Assembly: GCF_025567625.1 (NCBI RefSeq)
Contig: NZ_JAOQJC010000009.1
Span: 124,001-188,000, forward strand
Source: Paenibacillus sp. J5C2022
GTDB taxonomy: Bacteria > Bacillota > Bacilli > Paenibacillales > Paenibacillaceae
Length of the DNA: 64,000 bases
Direction of reading: 5' to 3'
The notes under the pieces are model-generated. The model worked only from the letters and a program-made list of their open reading frames with translations, was not told the origin of the DNA and did not search any database. The position numbers and the translations under genes were made by a program. Positions 36,273 to 44,853 of the stretch are shown here, piece after piece (position 1 is the first letter of the stretch; each line of letters starts with the position of its first letter).

Positions 36273-36854
36273 TTACTTCGAATGGATTCTCTTCTCCGAG
36301 ACTATATGCCACTTGTCATCGCTTGCCGTTCTCATCTGGAATTGAATCGTATAATTGCCTGCCTGATCGAACTTGTATTCGCTTTCCTCCGTTACGAACC
36401 AGAAGTTGTCATTGAACGACTTGTCATCCTGGCTCTGCAACAGCTTTTCCTGACCGGACGGATCTTTGATCGTCACTTTAATGGCATTAATCTCCGTCTG
36501 CAAATTGTCGACCTGGGCGAAAACTTTTATATTGCCGGGAAATCCTTTGTTGACTGCGCCGAACGGCTTGTCGCCTTCTTTGTTAATATGGTAAACAAAC
36601 ATATGCACATTGGGTTTATGCAGCGAAGCTTCATTCCTCTCGCCGTCCCATTCGACAATCGCGTTCATTGCCGTCGCGAGCTGTCGCAGGGGCAGGTACG
36701 TCTTGCCATCCATCAGAACTCCGCCTTCGCCTTGCTTGATGCCGTTCACGAATACCGTTACCTTCTGGGAAGCGGCTTCGGCCGCGAGCATCGTTCCTCC
36801 CCAGAGAGTAAGAAGCACGAGCCAGATGGCAACCTTGCGTAATTTCATCCCCAT
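36273..36854 (-). CDS. secreted protein with a copper-amine-oxidase N-terminal-like domain
   Basis: The 193-residue product has a signal peptide (about 1-28, ending AAEAAS) and then the repeat common in Paenibacillus secreted proteins: VTVFVNGIKQGEGG, LMDGKTYLPLRQLATAM, VEWDGERNEASL. This stalk domain is named after amine oxidases but is not catalytic. The C-terminal half is a beta-rich domain of about 100 residues. A GGGGGG site precedes the first ATG. Role unknown, probably wall-associated. Confidence 0.8.
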   Translation of the reverse strand: MGMKLRKVAIWLVLLTLWGGTMLAAEAASQKVTVFVNGIKQGEGGVLMDGKTYLPLRQLATAMNAIVEWDGERNEASLHKPNVHMFVYHINKEGDKPFGAVNKGFPGNIKVFAQVDNLQTEINAIKVTIKDPSGQEKLLQSQDDKSFNDNFWFVTEESEYKFDQAGNYTIQFQMRTASDDKWHIVSEKRIHSK

Positions 36855-37111
36855 GAATACCCCCCTTCCGCTACTTGTCAGATGTATGGTTATACTCCGA
36901 CTTAAGCCGAAAGTTGCGATGATTCATTTATGGAATTAATGATTGGCTCCGCTTGCGCCAAGCTTGTCAAACACTGTAGCTTTTTGCGCTTGCCCGGGAA
37001 ATTAGATTATTGTAAATTTCCCTTCGACCTTGGTAAAGCGCCGTGTAATTTGATAAAGTGAAGGAAGAGAAGCTGCGTATGCAGATATAAGCGACAGGGG
37101 GAACACTTATC

Positions 37112-37837
37112 ATGCAAATTACAATGTTAGGGACAGGCAGCGCGTTCGCCAAAAAGTATTACAACAACAATGCGCTGATTGAGGCGGGCGGCTGCCGCTT
37201 GCTTGTCGATTGCGGCATTACTCTGCCCACCGCACTGCACAAGGCGGGAATCGAGTTCGGCGACTTGGACGGCGCACTAATCAGCCATATGCACGGCGAT
37301 CATGTAGGCGGTCTGGAGGAATATGCCTTTCAGATGCTGTTCAAGCATGGCCGCAAGCCGCTCCTCTATATTGCCGACACGTTAGTCGAGCCGTTGTGGG
37401 AGCAGACGCTGAGAGGCGGGCTGACGCAAGGCGATCTCACTTCGCTTGAAGACTTCTTCGTGGTGAAGCCGCTTGTGCCGGGGCAAGATTATACGATTGC
37501 TCCAGACTTGAAGGTGAAGCTCATACAGACCAAGCACATTCCGAACAAAGACAGCTACTCCTTCCTATTCAACGACTGCTTCTTCTATTCCGCCGATATG
37601 AGGTTCAACAAGGAACTGATTATGCAGCTCGTCGAGGAAGGCGTAACAACCATCTATCACGATTGTCAGCTGGAGCCTCCGGGCGTGGTGCATGCTACGC
37701 TCGATGAGCTGCTGACGCTCCCCAAAGACATTCAGGACAAAGTGTGGCTCATGCATTACGGCGATGCGATGGAGAATTATCGCGGTCGTACCGGACCAAT
37801 GCGCATAGTGGAGCAGGGAAAGTCTTATTCCGTTTAA
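37112..37837 (+). CDS. metallo-beta-lactamase-fold hydrolase, RNase Z-like
   Basis: A 241-residue member of the MBL superfamily with the metal motif SHMHGDHVGG (about 58-67), an N-terminal LGTGSAFAKKYYNNNALI as in RNase Z and related phosphodiesterases, and later metal ligands near SADMRF and MHYGDAM. It is shorter than tRNA-processing RNase Z and lacks its long exosite, so a different phosphodiester or lactone substrate is likely. AGGGGG lies nine bases before the ATG. Confidence 0.85.
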   Translation: MQITMLGTGSAFAKKYYNNNALIEAGGCRLLVDCGITLPTALHKAGIEFGDLDGALISHMHGDHVGGLEEYAFQMLFKHGRKPLLYIADTLVEPLWEQTLRGGLTQGDLTSLEDFFVVKPLVPGQDYTIAPDLKVKLIQTKHIPNKDSYSFLFNDCFFYSADMRFNKELIMQLVEEGVTTIYHDCQLEPPGVVHATLDELLTLPKDIQDKVWLMHYGDAMENYRGRTGPMRIVEQGKSYSV

Positions 37838-37857
37838 GCCGCATGCCGTGATATGAG

Positions 37858-37907
37858 AAAGGGCCGCCCCTCAAGCTCCAATTACCGGAGTAAGGGACGG
37901 CCTTTTT
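37858..37907. terminator. bidirectional terminator
   Basis: A long imperfect stem from AAAGGGCCG to CGGCCTTTTT, with a central CTCC/GGAG pairing, lies between convergent genes, with T runs on both exits. Confidence 0.85.
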
Positions 37908-37941
37908 GTCTGGCCATTATGCAATGCAATCGTCTGAAGGA

Positions 37942-38193
37942 TTAAAAAAGCGGCAGCTGATCCAGATTGTTCGTTGGGTCGCCATCGGCGTCGCCACGTA
38001 TATACGTTTCGCCGTCTCTTCCTTTAAAAGCGTTCACTCCCGAAATTTGTCCAGCTTGCACTTCCTGCAGCGCCGACTGATAATCCAGCACCCTGCCGGA
38101 CGAAGTCTTGAATGCCGTCAAGTCGCCGTCGCCGTTTTTTTGCACTGCTACGAACTGTTCTCTCATGTCTTGCATGCCATTCGTCGTATCCAC
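37942..38193 (-). CDS. DUF3892 protein
   Basis: The product, 83 residues from GTG 38193, matches the DUF3892 pattern: FVAVQKNGDGDLTAFKTSSG, QISGVNAFKGRDGETYIRG and the end NNLDQLPLF. Function is unknown. I prefer the GTG because AGGAGG lies nine bases upstream of it; the ATG at 38211 would put that ribosome binding site inside the gene. Confidence 0.8.
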   Translation of the reverse strand: MDTTNGMQDMREQFVAVQKNGDGDLTAFKTSSGRVLDYQSALQEVQAGQISGVNAFKGRDGETYIRGDADGDPTNNLDQLPLF

Positions 38194-38259
38194 TATTGTG
38201 ATCCTCCTCATGGATGATGTGATATCTTCGCATATAGCATGCCCCCTGCTTGCGACCCG

Positions 38260-38409
38260 TTATTCCTTTACTTTTCGCAGCCACACGTTCCGCTCGTCGT
38301 AATCCCGGGAATCGCTCTTCACAAATGCGTATATCGATGTGATCAATAGACCAAGCAGTCCGAATAGGCCGGTAAGCCAGATGGCCAGCTCGGCATAAAA
38401 GGTTCCCAT
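38260..38409 (-). CDS. 49-residue single-pass membrane protein
   Basis: A short open frame from ATG 38409 reads MGTFYAELAIWLTGLFGLLG and continues through a hydrophobic stretch to about residue 31, then a charged tail ending WLRKVKE. A strong GGGGAGGG ribosome binding site lies eight bases before the ATG. The combination of start signal, clean membrane segment and Lys/Arg/Asp/Glu-rich tail makes it a real small membrane protein. I do not recognise the family. Confidence 0.7.
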   Translation of the reverse strand: MGTFYAELAIWLTGLFGLLGLLITSIYAFVKSDSRDYDERNVWLRKVKE

Positions 38410-38552
38410 AAGCAATGCCCTCCCCTTCGCTTTGTACCAACGTATGCGTAAAGGAATAAAAATAGTAGGTCTGAGCGGGCATATAATCGATGATAATGAA
38501 CAAAAATAGAACGGTTCCCAAAATTCGCATCTCGATCAAGGAGGAATGAAAG

Positions 38553-38741
38553 ATGAACCAATCATTGGACAGCAGCTACGATTGCGCCAACGCCTCAACG
38601 GATTTGCCGCAACTGATGGCCCGGCTGGAACTGCTGCAAGCAAGCGGCGGACAAGAACAGAGCGCAAAAGACGAAATCAATCATCTGAACAATCAGATCC
38701 GCTTCATTCAAAACAAGTGCGATATCCCAAAAGAAACATAA
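38553..38741 (+). CDS. 62-residue acidic helical protein
   Basis: AAGGAGG eight bases upstream supports the ATG. The product is helical and probably coiled (LMARLELLQASGG, INHLNNQIRFIQNK), with two cysteines. No family recognised. A CATATAAT box 80 bases upstream resembles a sporulation -10, but no convincing -35 accompanies it. Confidence 0.65.
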   Translation: MNQSLDSSYDCANASTDLPQLMARLELLQASGGQEQSAKDEINHLNNQIRFIQNKCDIPKET

Positions 38742-38755
38742 AATGCAGCATACAC

Positions 38756-38803
38756 AAAAGCCGCGGACTCAGGCCAGTTACGCCCTTCTTCGCGGCTTTT
38801 TCT
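38756..38803. terminator. bidirectional terminator overlapping a coding end
   Basis: AAAAGCCGCG (38756-38765) pairs with CGCGGCTTTT (38791-38800). The right arm encodes the last residues of the minus-strand membrane protein, whose stop codon sits in the loop. It serves both convergent genes. Confidence 0.8.
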
Positions 38804-38975
38804 TCTTATGACGGCTGATGGAGGCAGCCTCCGGTGCCACATCTGCATTTTCATTCCTCGCTGCGATGACCGCCCAAAGTGCGACAAGGTCGCCAATGAC
38901 AACCAAGATCGCTGCGATCAGCGCCAAATCTTCCGCGTTCAATCCTTCCTTGTTGTCAGTGTTGTTTTTGGACAT
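38778..38975 (-). CDS. small membrane protein of about 65 residues
   Basis: From ATG 38975 the product begins MSKNNTDNKEGLN and has one hydrophobic helix (DLALIAAILVVIGDLVALWAV), followed by a basic tail RHKKKKPRRRA. The start is not certain; an ATG at 38999 is also in frame, and neither has a strong ribosome binding site. Similar small proteins are common in Paenibacillus but their role is not known to me. Confidence 0.6.
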   Translation of the reverse strand: MSKNNTDNKEGLNAEDLALIAAILVVIGDLVALWAVIAARNENADVAPEAASISRHKKKKPRRRA

Positions 38976-39065
38976 AATCCGTGCAACCTGCCCATCCATA
39001 AGTTATGATAGTAGTCTATGCACAACCGCGGATATGGTATGGGCGAAGTGACCGCTATTTTCCGC

Positions 39066-40505
39066 TCATGCCCGATGCTTCTGCAGCAGGTCCTGCTTCA
39101 GCTGCCATACTTCCTCGCTCAAGTCTATGGGATATTTCTCCGGATTCAGCTTTCGCATATATTCCGGCCAGAACAACTCCAGCTGTTCGCGATGATTGGC
39201 TCGGATCTCATCCAGCGAAGGGAGCGTATACGCAAGCTCGCCATCCTGGAAGACAGGCTGCAGCAGCGGGTACGCTTTATAATTCTCCACAATCTTCCGC
39301 AGATAAGGATGTACGGGATCGAATAGCTTCAGGGGGGTTCCGTCAATAGCTCGCTCATTCTTCAACATCATGTAATCGGCTTCCGCTTTTCCTGTGCTTT
39401 TATTAATGATCCGGTACACTTCCTTGACCCCCGGGGTCGTCACCTTCTCCGGATTGGAAGAAATCTTGATGACGGGCTCATACGCTCCATTCTTCTCCCT
39501 TGCTGCCAGCTTGTACACACCGCCGAGAGCCGGATGATCCGCAGCCGTAATCAGCTGAGTTCCGACGCCCCAAATATCGATGGCCGCGCCTTGCGCCTTC
39601 AAATTGAAAATGATATTCTCGTCAAGATCGTTGGACGCCACGATCTTCACATCGTGCAGACCTGCTTCATCCAGCATCCTGCGCGCCTGCTTCGACAGAT
39701 AGGCCAGATCGCCGCTATCGAGCCGAATGCCCTTCATCTCCTTGCCGCGATCGCGAAGCGCCAGCCCCGTCGCTATAGCATGCGGTATGCCCTTCCTTAA
39801 TGTATCGTATGTGTCCACCAGCAAAGTGACGCCGTCCGGCAGACTGTCCGCATATCGATCGAACGCCTCCTGTTCGTCGTCGTGGAACTGTACCCAGGCG
39901 TGTGCATGCGTGCCTTTGACCGGAATATCGAATAACATGCCCGCTCTCAGATTCGATGTAGCGTCGAATCCGGCCACATATGCAGCCCGAGCTCCCCATA
40001 TTGCCGCATCGCCCTCCTGCGCCCGTCTCGTTCCGAACTCCAGAAGCGAGTCATTCCCCGCTACACCTTTAATGCGTGCTGCTTTCGTCGCGATCAACGT
40101 CTGGTAATTCACGAAGTTCAGAACGGCCGTCTCGATCAGATGCGCTTGAAATACCGGTGCCTCTACTCGCATGATGGGCTCGCCCGGGAAGACCAGCGTC
40201 CCTTCCGGCACTGCGAACAAGTCGCCACTGAACTTGAAAGTTCTCAGCTCCTCCAGGAAGGCCTGCTCGTAAGCTTCCTCTTGTCCGGCCAGATAGGCAA
40301 GCTCTTCCTCGCCGAACGACAAGCCTTGTATATAACGGACGACCCTCTCCAGTCCTGCGAACACCGCGAATCCGTTGCCGAACGGCAGCTTGCGGAAGTA
40401 GACGTCGAATACGGCGCGATGACCGCCGGTCCCTTGCTTCCAATGTGCATACATCATATTAATCTGGTATTTATCGGTATGTAGCGTCAGATTGTCATAG
40501 GTCAT
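39066..40505 (-). CDS. pncB: nicotinate phosphoribosyltransferase
   Basis: PncB converts nicotinate and PRPP to nicotinate mononucleotide, the committed step of NAD salvage. The 479-residue product has LHTDKYQINMMYAHW at the start, SLLEFGTRRAQ, GTHAHAWVQ with the conserved His, and GIRLDSGDL for PRPP. ATG 40505 has GGAG eight bases upstream. It ends the nrtR-pncA-pncB operon, and takes the nicotinate made by PncA. Confidence 0.96.
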   Translation of the reverse strand: MTYDNLTLHTDKYQINMMYAHWKQGTGGHRAVFDVYFRKLPFGNGFAVFAGLERVVRYIQGLSFGEEELAYLAGQEEAYEQAFLEELRTFKFSGDLFAVPEGTLVFPGEPIMRVEAPVFQAHLIETAVLNFVNYQTLIATKAARIKGVAGNDSLLEFGTRRAQEGDAAIWGARAAYVAGFDATSNLRAGMLFDIPVKGTHAHAWVQFHDDEQEAFDRYADSLPDGVTLLVDTYDTLRKGIPHAIATGLALRDRGKEMKGIRLDSGDLAYLSKQARRMLDEAGLHDVKIVASNDLDENIIFNLKAQGAAIDIWGVGTQLITAADHPALGGVYKLAAREKNGAYEPVIKISSNPEKVTTPGVKEVYRIINKSTGKAEADYMMLKNERAIDGTPLKLFDPVHPYLRKIVENYKAYPLLQPVFQDGELAYTLPSLDEIRANHREQLELFWPEYMRKLNPEKYPIDLSEEVWQLKQDLLQKHRA

Positions 40506-40532
40506 TATGTCCACTCCTCGAAGTCTGTCTCC

Positions 40533-41093
40533 TTATTCTGGCTGCTGCAAGCTCCCATTGCGCCATAAGCGGGCTCCCAGTGTATGCCGGAAATGTCCAA
40601 GCGCCCAAACATGTCCCGCCTCGTTGAAGCTTGCCACCGCATCTTCATGAATATGAAGCGAGTACCCATTGTTATAGCCGTCTACTGCAGTATGCAATAC
40701 GCATATATCGGTGCATACACCGACAAGATGCAGCTCCGTTATCCCTCTTGCCCTGAACCGGATGTCGAGATCCGTGCCGCAAAAAGCGCTGTACCTCGTT
40801 TTATCCATCCAATAAATCTCTTCCTCATGGTGCTTGTAAAGGGAATGCAAATCGCCGTACAAGCGCCTTCCCTCTGTCCCCTCGATGTTATGGGGCGGGA
40901 ACAGCTTCGTCTCAGGGTGATAGGGATCTTCCTCCCGATGCAGATCGACAGCCATCACGACTTCGTCCCCACTTGCCAGGAATTGTTCCACAAGCCGAAC
41001 GATCGGCTTCTCAATCGCAATCGCCGGATCTCCGCAAGGCAGCTTGCCCGTTACGAAATCATTGGTGTAATCGATGACGATAAGTGCTTTCAT
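40533..41093 (-). CDS. pncA: nicotinamidase
   Basis: PncA hydrolyses nicotinamide to nicotinate. The 186-residue isochorismatase-fold product has the triad Asp8 (VIDYTNDF), Lys98 (MDKTRYSAF) and Cys131 (GVCTDICVLHTA), with metal ligands in VDLHREEDPYH. ATG 41093 has AAGGAGG nine bases upstream; the long open extension before it is not coding. It lies between nrtR and pncB, whose substrate it makes. Confidence 0.95.
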   Translation of the reverse strand: MKALIVIDYTNDFVTGKLPCGDPAIAIEKPIVRLVEQFLASGDEVVMAVDLHREEDPYHPETKLFPPHNIEGTEGRRLYGDLHSLYKHHEEEIYWMDKTRYSAFCGTDLDIRFRARGITELHLVGVCTDICVLHTAVDGYNNGYSLHIHEDAVASFNEAGHVWALGHFRHTLGARLWRNGSLQQPE

Positions 41094-41124
41094 AGCTGTC
41101 AGCCTCCTTCTTTTCGTATGGATT

Positions 41125-41895
41125 TCAGCTGTAGATAGAAAGACGGGGAGCATAATCGGTGAACGCATATAGCTGCGCCGCACGCTGTGAGTAGCGATTG
41201 GAATGCTTTCGCTCCCCTCTTTCATCGTATACTTCTTCAATAATGCCCTTTCTGCTCTTCGTCGATGTAATTTTTCGAATAAAATTCTGCTCCTGAAAAT
41301 CCGGCACGACGGTTTGAATGACCTGGTACAGCTCGCTAATGGCAAACTCCTGCGGCAGGAACTGCTTCGCAATTGTTGTGGTCAGCATATTCTCCCTTAC
41401 TTTGCCCAGCGCATCCCGCAGAATGACGGAATGATCGAATGCAAGCTCCATGCTTAACGCCGCTTCAACCGGGAATAATCGTACATCCGCCGCATCATCT
41501 GCGGCTTTCCTGCCCAACAGCTGCTGCTCCTCTACCAGTGCGACAAAGGCGTGGGAGATCATCCACCCTCGGGGATCGCGGCCCGGCTTGCTGTACACAT
41601 TGAAGTACTCCATATGCACATCCTGCACGCCTGTCTCCTCCAGCAGCTCGCGTCGCGCGCACGACTCCATGCTCTCATCCTCATGACAGAAGCCTCCCGG
41701 CAATGCCCAACAGCCTTCGAATGGCCAACTCTTCCTCTGGATTAGCAATACTTGAAGCTCGCGCGCTGGGAGAGCTTTCTTGCCCTGCTCCTTCGATTTG
41801 GAGACAATTGTGAATATCACGATATCGCTGGGAGCTCCGTCCGGCGTCCGATAGTTGCTTGCGTCGTACGTGCTCCGGGAAGATGCATCATTCAC
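41125..41895 (-). CDS. nrtR: NrtR-type Nudix regulator of NAD salvage
   Basis: A 256-residue protein with an N-terminal Nudix domain and a C-terminal winged-helix region (about 165-256, FAISELYQVIQTVV and RKITSTKSRKGII), the layout of NrtR repressors, which sense ADP-ribose or related NAD products. The Nudix box is complete: Gly68, Glu74 and RELLEETGV at 82-90, so hydrolase activity may be kept. It heads the operon with pncA and pncB, its expected targets. The start is GTG 41895. Confidence 0.85.
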   Translation of the reverse strand: MNDASSRSTYDASNYRTPDGAPSDIVIFTIVSKSKEQGKKALPARELQVLLIQRKSWPFEGCWALPGGFCHEDESMESCARRELLEETGVQDVHMEYFNVYSKPGRDPRGWMISHAFVALVEEQQLLGRKAADDAADVRLFPVEAALSMELAFDHSVILRDALGKVRENMLTTTIAKQFLPQEFAISELYQVIQTVVPDFQEQNFIRKITSTKSRKGIIEEVYDERGERKHSNRYSQRAAQLYAFTDYAPRLSIYS

Positions 41896-41929
41896 CCTAT
41901 CACCCCTTTCAAATCTATCACGTCTATAT

Positions 41930-41975
41930 TATCAATTTGATATTATCATTATGACATAATAAGAGAGATTGTCAA
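41930..41975 (-). promoter_or_regulatory. nrtR-pncAB promoter with a palindromic operator
   Basis: On the minus strand TTGACA (41970-41975) and CATAAT (41948-41953) are 16 bases apart. A perfect 6-1-6 palindrome, TATCAAATTGATA, lies at 41930-41942 over the expected transcription start, and TGATAATAT occurs twice around it. It is a good candidate for the NrtR operator. Confidence 0.65.
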
Positions 41976-41987
41976 CCCTTTCCCGGC

Positions 41988-43868
41988 CTAACGCTTCAAC
42001 AAGCGCAGCCCGTTCAGTATAACCAATAAGGTGCTGCCTTCATGACCGATTACACCGAGAGGAAGCGATATGCCCGATGTGAAGTTGGTTATGATCAGAA
42101 TCGCAATAACGACTGCTGAGAAAATCATATTCTGCCTAATAATGCGACGCGCCCGCTTGCTTAACCGGATCGCATATGCGATTTTGTCAATGCCGTCGTT
42201 CATGAGCACCAGATCGGCCGTCTCGAGTGCGGCATCGCTTCCCGCCCCTCCCATGGCAATCCCCACTGTTGCCGTAGCAAGCGCAGGTGTATCATTAACA
42301 CCGTCGCCGACCATTGCAACATGCCCATAACGCTCCTTCAGTTGTTTGATCAGTTGCAGCTTATGTTCCGGCAGCAGCTCGGCGAACACCTTGTCAATCC
42401 CCGCTTCTCGGGCAATCGCATCTGCAGTCCGTTGCTGGTCGCCGGTCAGCATGGCCGCCTTTATGCCCAGCTCCCGTAGAGCGGCTATCGTCCCGGTTGC
42501 CTCTGCCCGGATCGTATCCTGCAGCGCAATGATCCCGATGACGGTAACTTCTCGAGCGATGACGATAACCGTCTTTCCTTCTTGTCCCAATCGGTGAATG
42601 GCTGACTCTTGCTTCTCTGTCAGGCTATTCCTGTCGAGCAGGGATGGCTTCCCGATCCGCCATAGACAGCCTTGCCATTGCGCCTCCACGCCCCACCCCG
42701 TTACCGCTTGCAGAGACTGGGCGCGGTCAGGCTCAATACCCCGTTCCTGAGCGCAGCGGACGATCGCTTTCGCCAAGGGATGCTCCGACAGACTCTCGAT
42801 GGACGCGGCGGCGTGCAGAACCTCTTTCTCTTCGTAGCCGCCATAACCGATAAGATCTGTTACGGCCGGTCTTCCTTGCGTCAATGTTCCCGTCTTGTCG
42901 AAGGCGACCAGCTTGACGTCTGCCAGATGCTCCAGATGGGCTCCGCCCTTGAATAACACCCCTTGTCTCGCACTTCGCGCAATGGCGGACAACATCGCCG
43001 GCATGATAGATGCCACGAGGGCGCAAGGAGAGGCTACGACAAGAAACACCATACCTTTATAAAGCGAGTCCAGCCAAGTCCAATCCAGCAGCCAGGGAGG
43101 AACGACGATAATGGCCGCGGTGACGATTAGGATGGTTCTGGCATAAATCCGCTCGAACCGTTCCATGAACCGTTGAGATGCCGGCTTCTCGCTCTGAGCC
43201 TCTTGCACGAGCGATATAATCTTGGAGAACAGCGTTGACTCGCTTGACCTCGTTACGGTTACGAACAGAGCGCCTTGTCCGTTCATCGTACCTGCGAATA
43301 CACTGTCTCCGACCTCTTTGTCCACCGGTATCGACTCGCCTGTAATGGTCGCCTCATTGACGGAGGAACTCCCTGTCGTGACGATGCCGTCTGCAGCTAT
43401 ACGCTCGCCGGGTTTGATAACGATAATGTCCCCCTCCACAAGCTGTTCGATCGGCACTGTTTGTTCCTGACCATCCGTATAGCGCACGGCAGATTCCGGC
43501 TTCAGTTCCATCAGACGGGATATATCCCGACGGCTGCGTTCCATCGTGTAGCTTTCCAATGCTCCACTCAATGAGAATATAAAGATCAATATGGCCCCTT
43601 CCATCCAGTAACCAATACTTGCCGCTCCTACAGCAGCTACCAGCATGAGCATATTAACGTCAAGATCCCGCTCCTGAACTAAGGTACGCAGACCTTCCCT
43701 GGCTTTGTAGAAGCCTCCAATTGCGAAGGCAAGCAGATACAGTACGATCGATAGCTCCTCCATGCTCGCTTCCATTCTCCAAGCAAGTACGATGAGTACT
43801 CCGCTCGCCAACGCCGCGACACCTTCCAAATTTCTCTTGATCAGCTTGCTGACATGCGATGCCGTCAT
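41988..43868 (-). CDS. P1B-type heavy-metal ATPase (ZosA/CadA-like)
   Basis: A 626-residue metal pump with the P-type core: TGES, the membrane metal site SPC (280-282, ASPCALVAS), the phosphorylated Asp324 in DKTGTLT, the P1B-specific SEHPLAKAI and the hinge GDGVNDTPAL. It has no N-terminal HMA or Cys-rich metal domain. Zinc-type P1B ATPases of this form are ZosA (zinc uptake under peroxide stress) and CadA. A PerR-like box at its promoter favours ZosA. Confidence 0.88.
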   Translation of the reverse strand: MTASHVSKLIKRNLEGVAALASGVLIVLAWRMEASMEELSIVLYLLAFAIGGFYKAREGLRTLVQERDLDVNMLMLVAAVGAASIGYWMEGAILIFIFSLSGALESYTMERSRRDISRLMELKPESAVRYTDGQEQTVPIEQLVEGDIIVIKPGERIAADGIVTTGSSSVNEATITGESIPVDKEVGDSVFAGTMNGQGALFVTVTRSSESTLFSKIISLVQEAQSEKPASQRFMERFERIYARTILIVTAAIIVVPPWLLDWTWLDSLYKGMVFLVVASPCALVASIMPAMLSAIARSARQGVLFKGGAHLEHLADVKLVAFDKTGTLTQGRPAVTDLIGYGGYEEKEVLHAAASIESLSEHPLAKAIVRCAQERGIEPDRAQSLQAVTGWGVEAQWQGCLWRIGKPSLLDRNSLTEKQESAIHRLGQEGKTVIVIAREVTVIGIIALQDTIRAEATGTIAALRELGIKAAMLTGDQQRTADAIAREAGIDKVFAELLPEHKLQLIKQLKERYGHVAMVGDGVNDTPALATATVGIAMGGAGSDAALETADLVLMNDGIDKIAYAIRLSKRARRIIRQNMIFSAVVIAILIITNFTSGISLPLGVIGHEGSTLLVILNGLRLLKR

Positions 43869-43928
43869 GATGTCCCACTCCTCTTCATTGATAATGATTC
43901 ACACTTTTAATGCCCCAAAAATGACACA

Positions 43929-43954
43929 TGCTGCTTCCGTTTCCGGAAGCAGCA
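43929..43954 (-). terminator. hairpin in the ATPase leader
   Basis: TGCTGCTTCCG pairs perfectly over 11 bases around a GAAA tetraloop (minus strand), followed at a distance of six bases by five T. It lies between the ATPase promoter and its start. It may be an attenuator, or the terminator of the upstream HAD gene. Confidence 0.55.
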
Positions 43955-44017
43955 CGTACTGCGAGACTAGTCTCGCCTTTATTCTTTTGTCCCGCCTCTT
44001 GCATTGAGGCAACTTTA

Positions 44018-44054
44018 TAATAATCATTCTAAAACAGAAATAATTAAAAGTAAA
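44018..44054 (-). promoter_or_regulatory. ATPase promoter with PerR/Fur-type box
   Basis: The minus strand has TTTACT (44049-44054) and TAGAAT (44026-44031) 17 bases apart. Overlapping the -10, TTAGAATGATTATTA (44018-44032) matches the PerR consensus TTATAATNATTATAA at all but three positions. In B. subtilis zosA is repressed by PerR. Confidence 0.6.
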
Positions 44055-44069
44055 TGAGAAAAATCACAC

Positions 44070-44693
44070 TTAGCCGTCTATAAGCGTCAACACATCCAAA
44101 GGACTGTCCAGCACATGCCGTTCATGAATACCCTCTCTGGTCTTGGCACCCCATAATGCCAGTCCGAAGGCTACCCCCGCGTCACGCGCACACTGGTAAT
44201 CATAAATTGTATCCCCTATATAAATGGATGTTCGCGGATCGGCTCCCGACAGCTCCAGAAACTTCTGCAGAGGCTCCGGATGGGGCTTGTGAAGCAATGT
44301 ATCGCTGGCGCATACGACAACGGACAGGTATTCCATCAATCCGAACGGAATGAAGTCGTCCCTTAGCTCCGACTTTGTCTTGGACGTCACGATCCCCGTC
44401 CGCACATCACGCCGGTACAGCTGGCCCAGCAGCTCCGGAACGCCTTCGAATATTCGCATGGTGTGTTTGAAGTCCTTCATATGTTCATTCCAGCGCTCGA
44501 TAGCCGCTTCCACATTATGCGCGCCAAGTCTCGGCAGGACGCTCGCGCCCGGCACTCCTAACACGAAGGCAAGCTCGGCCTGTTCGTAAGATAGCCCGTA
44601 TTCCAGCTTCAGCATCCGTTGCAACGATCCAAGCACCGCCTTTTCTGTATCGATCAGCGTCCCATCGACATCGAAAATAATCGTCTTGTACAT
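44070..44693 (-). CDS. HAD-family phosphatase
   Basis: The 207-residue product is a haloacid-dehalogenase-fold phosphatase of the phosphoglycolate phosphatase/PpaX kind: nucleophile motif IIFDVDGTLIDTEKA, motif II VTSKTK, motif III KPHPEPL and motif IV YIGDTIYDYQCARDAG. A helical cap lies between motifs I and II. ATG 44693 has AAAGGG upstream. The real substrate is not predictable from sequence. The gene sits between the ATPase and a zinc-ribbon protein gene. Confidence 0.85.
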   Translation of the reverse strand: MYKTIIFDVDGTLIDTEKAVLGSLQRMLKLEYGLSYEQAELAFVLGVPGASVLPRLGAHNVEAAIERWNEHMKDFKHTMRIFEGVPELLGQLYRRDVRTGIVTSKTKSELRDDFIPFGLMEYLSVVVCASDTLLHKPHPEPLQKFLELSGADPRTSIYIGDTIYDYQCARDAGVAFGLALWGAKTREGIHERHVLDSPLDVLTLIDG

Positions 44694-44853
44694 CGTTTCA
44701 CACCCTTTCAAGGTTTTCCATGATTGTACAACCGATGCGTACAGTGAGAAAGTCCGCATGCTACATTTTACTCTTGCAGTGTGCCCGTCATGATGCGGAA
44801 GAAGAAGAATTACGAGTACGCCCGGCACGCATGTGCACAACTCGCATGACCAT

